Shown here: piece by piece, positions 5,788-6,612 of the stretch | Numbering within the stretch: the first letter of the stretch is position 1 | Layout of the letters: every line of letters starts with the position of its first letter | Assembly (NCBI GenBank): GCA_025464735.1 | Contig: JAODMX010000550.1 | Coordinates: 1-6,612, forward strand | DNA from: Frondihabitans sp. | GTDB lineage: Bacteria; Actinomycetota; Actinomycetes; Actinomycetales; Microbacteriaceae | Direction: 5' to 3' | DNA: 6,612 bases | Position numbers and translations under genes: made by a program | Notes under the pieces: generated by a model | What the model was told of the DNA's origin: nothing | Databases searched by the model: none | The model's input: the letters and a program-made list of their open reading frames with translations, nothing else

Positions 5788-6402
5788 TCACTGCACACCA
5801 GGACCGTTCGGGAGGTCGGCGACCTTGTCGAATGCCGTCCGGAACGCCCAGAACGACGGGTTCGTGACATACCAGGATCCGAGGCGACCATTGTCAAGAA
5901 CCTGGCATCCTGTTGTCGCCCAGAAGACGTCGACGCTGCGTGCTCCTGGATATGACAAGGCAATGATCGCGAAGCTGCCCGAATCTGACGGGCAGTTGAC
6001 TGTGCCGCTCGGCGCGGTGAGATCCACCTTGACCAAGGCCGTGGCCATTGCCGTCGCCTGAGCTCGGGAAAGTCCGATCGGCCGGACAGCAAGTTTTGGT
6101 CGCAGCGTGCCACCGTAGATACACGCCTCGCCTGAGTCCGGATCCACTCCACTCGGAACGAGGCGCGTGCCCGAGGGATCGACATTCTTGACGTCTCGAG
6201 CTTTCCCCAACGACGCGGGGCACGGCCGGGATGCGTTCAGAAGTACAGCAGGTGTGCAGGGCTGGTACCAGGTACCGGCGCTGGAGCAGGCGTCCAGCCC
6301 AGCCACCAGAGGGATCACGACGGCCATCGCCACAAAAAGACGAACCGGCCCGAGCCACGATGGCGACGAACGGCCCCAGCTGACCTCACCCGCTCCTGAC
6401 AC
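5788..6402 (-). CDS. Exported Cys-rich protein of unknown function, possible lipoprotein
   Basis: This 204-residue product begins with a signal-peptide-like region: R11 and R21, then a hydrophobic stretch at about 22-36, then LDAC with C39. LDAC is lipobox-like, but Asp at -2 is unusual, so lipidation is uncertain. Six cysteines occur (39, 49, 61, 94, 137, 166); those after C39 could form disulfides outside the cell. Further along are ACIYGG (93-98), an Ala-rich helix (RAQATAMATALVKV), NCPSDSG and TTGCQVLDNG. This spacing recalls unnamed secreted proteins I have seen in actinobacteria, but I cannot name a family or function. The GTG start at 6402 lacks a clear ribosome-binding site and lies 11 bp after the nrdF stop, so the gene may be co-transcribed with nrdF and translationally coupled. 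The true start could be further in. No terminator hairpin is apparent after the stop. Confidence 0.75.
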   Translation of the reverse strand: MSGAGEVSWGRSSPSWLGPVRLFVAMAVVIPLVAGLDACSSAGTWYQPCTPAVLLNASRPCPASLGKARDVKNVDPSGTRLVPSGVDPDSGEACIYGGTLRPKLAVRPIGLSRAQATAMATALVKVDLTAPSGTVNCPSDSGSFAIIALSYPGARSVDVFWATTGCQVLDNGRLGSWYVTNPSFWAFRTAFDKVADLPNGPGVQ

Positions 6403-6413
6403 CGACGACGACG

Positions 6414-6612
<199 letters not shown>

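Overview
The window looks like an ordinary chromosomal stretch of a high-GC actinobacterium. A Microbacteriaceae-like host is plausible, but this is inferred from GC-rich codons, frequent GTG starts, a class Ib ribonucleotide reductase tail and general protein flavour. No 16S or other decisive marker is present. I see no tRNA, rRNA, CRISPR array, insertion sequence, phage gene or plasmid function. I did not find an obviously new multi-gene system. The most rewarding parts are regulatory or small-scale: a pair of matching palindromic operators, a long bidirectional terminator, an overlooked 53-residue membrane protein and a divergent ketopantoate-reductase-like enzyme.

Layout, left to right. 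Positions 2-553 (+) hold the C-terminal part of a sugar ABC transporter permease (MalG type), the end of an operon that starts outside the window. A 13-bp hairpin follows, and then a class I SAM-dependent methyltransferase (639-1403, +). A four-helix membrane protein (1364-1822, -) converges on the methyltransferase and overlaps its 3' end by 40 bp. Divergent from that membrane protein is a very small single-span membrane protein (1931-2092, +). Its stop codon lies inside a 66-nt near-palindrome that also serves the convergent cardiolipin synthase.

From 2172 to the right edge everything is on the minus strand. Read in the direction of transcription from the right edge: the C-terminus of class Ib ribonucleotide reductase NrdF (6414 to the edge); a Cys-rich exported protein of unknown function (5788-6402), 11 bp downstream of nrdF; a 128-bp regulatory gap with two operator-like repeats; a ketopantoate-reductase-family oxidoreductase (4793-5659); a TetR-type repressor (4112-4780), 12 bp further on; a 77-bp gap; a YbjQ/UPF0145 protein (3711-4034); and, 21 bp later, a PLD-type cardiolipin synthase (2172-3689).

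How the genes may work together. The oxidoreductase and TetR gene look like a two-gene operon autoregulated through the twin operators at 5681-5735. The YbjQ protein and cardiolipin synthase look like a second, membrane-related pair. The remaining genes share no evident pathway. With the 53-residue gene included, no stretch over 300 bases lacks a gene.
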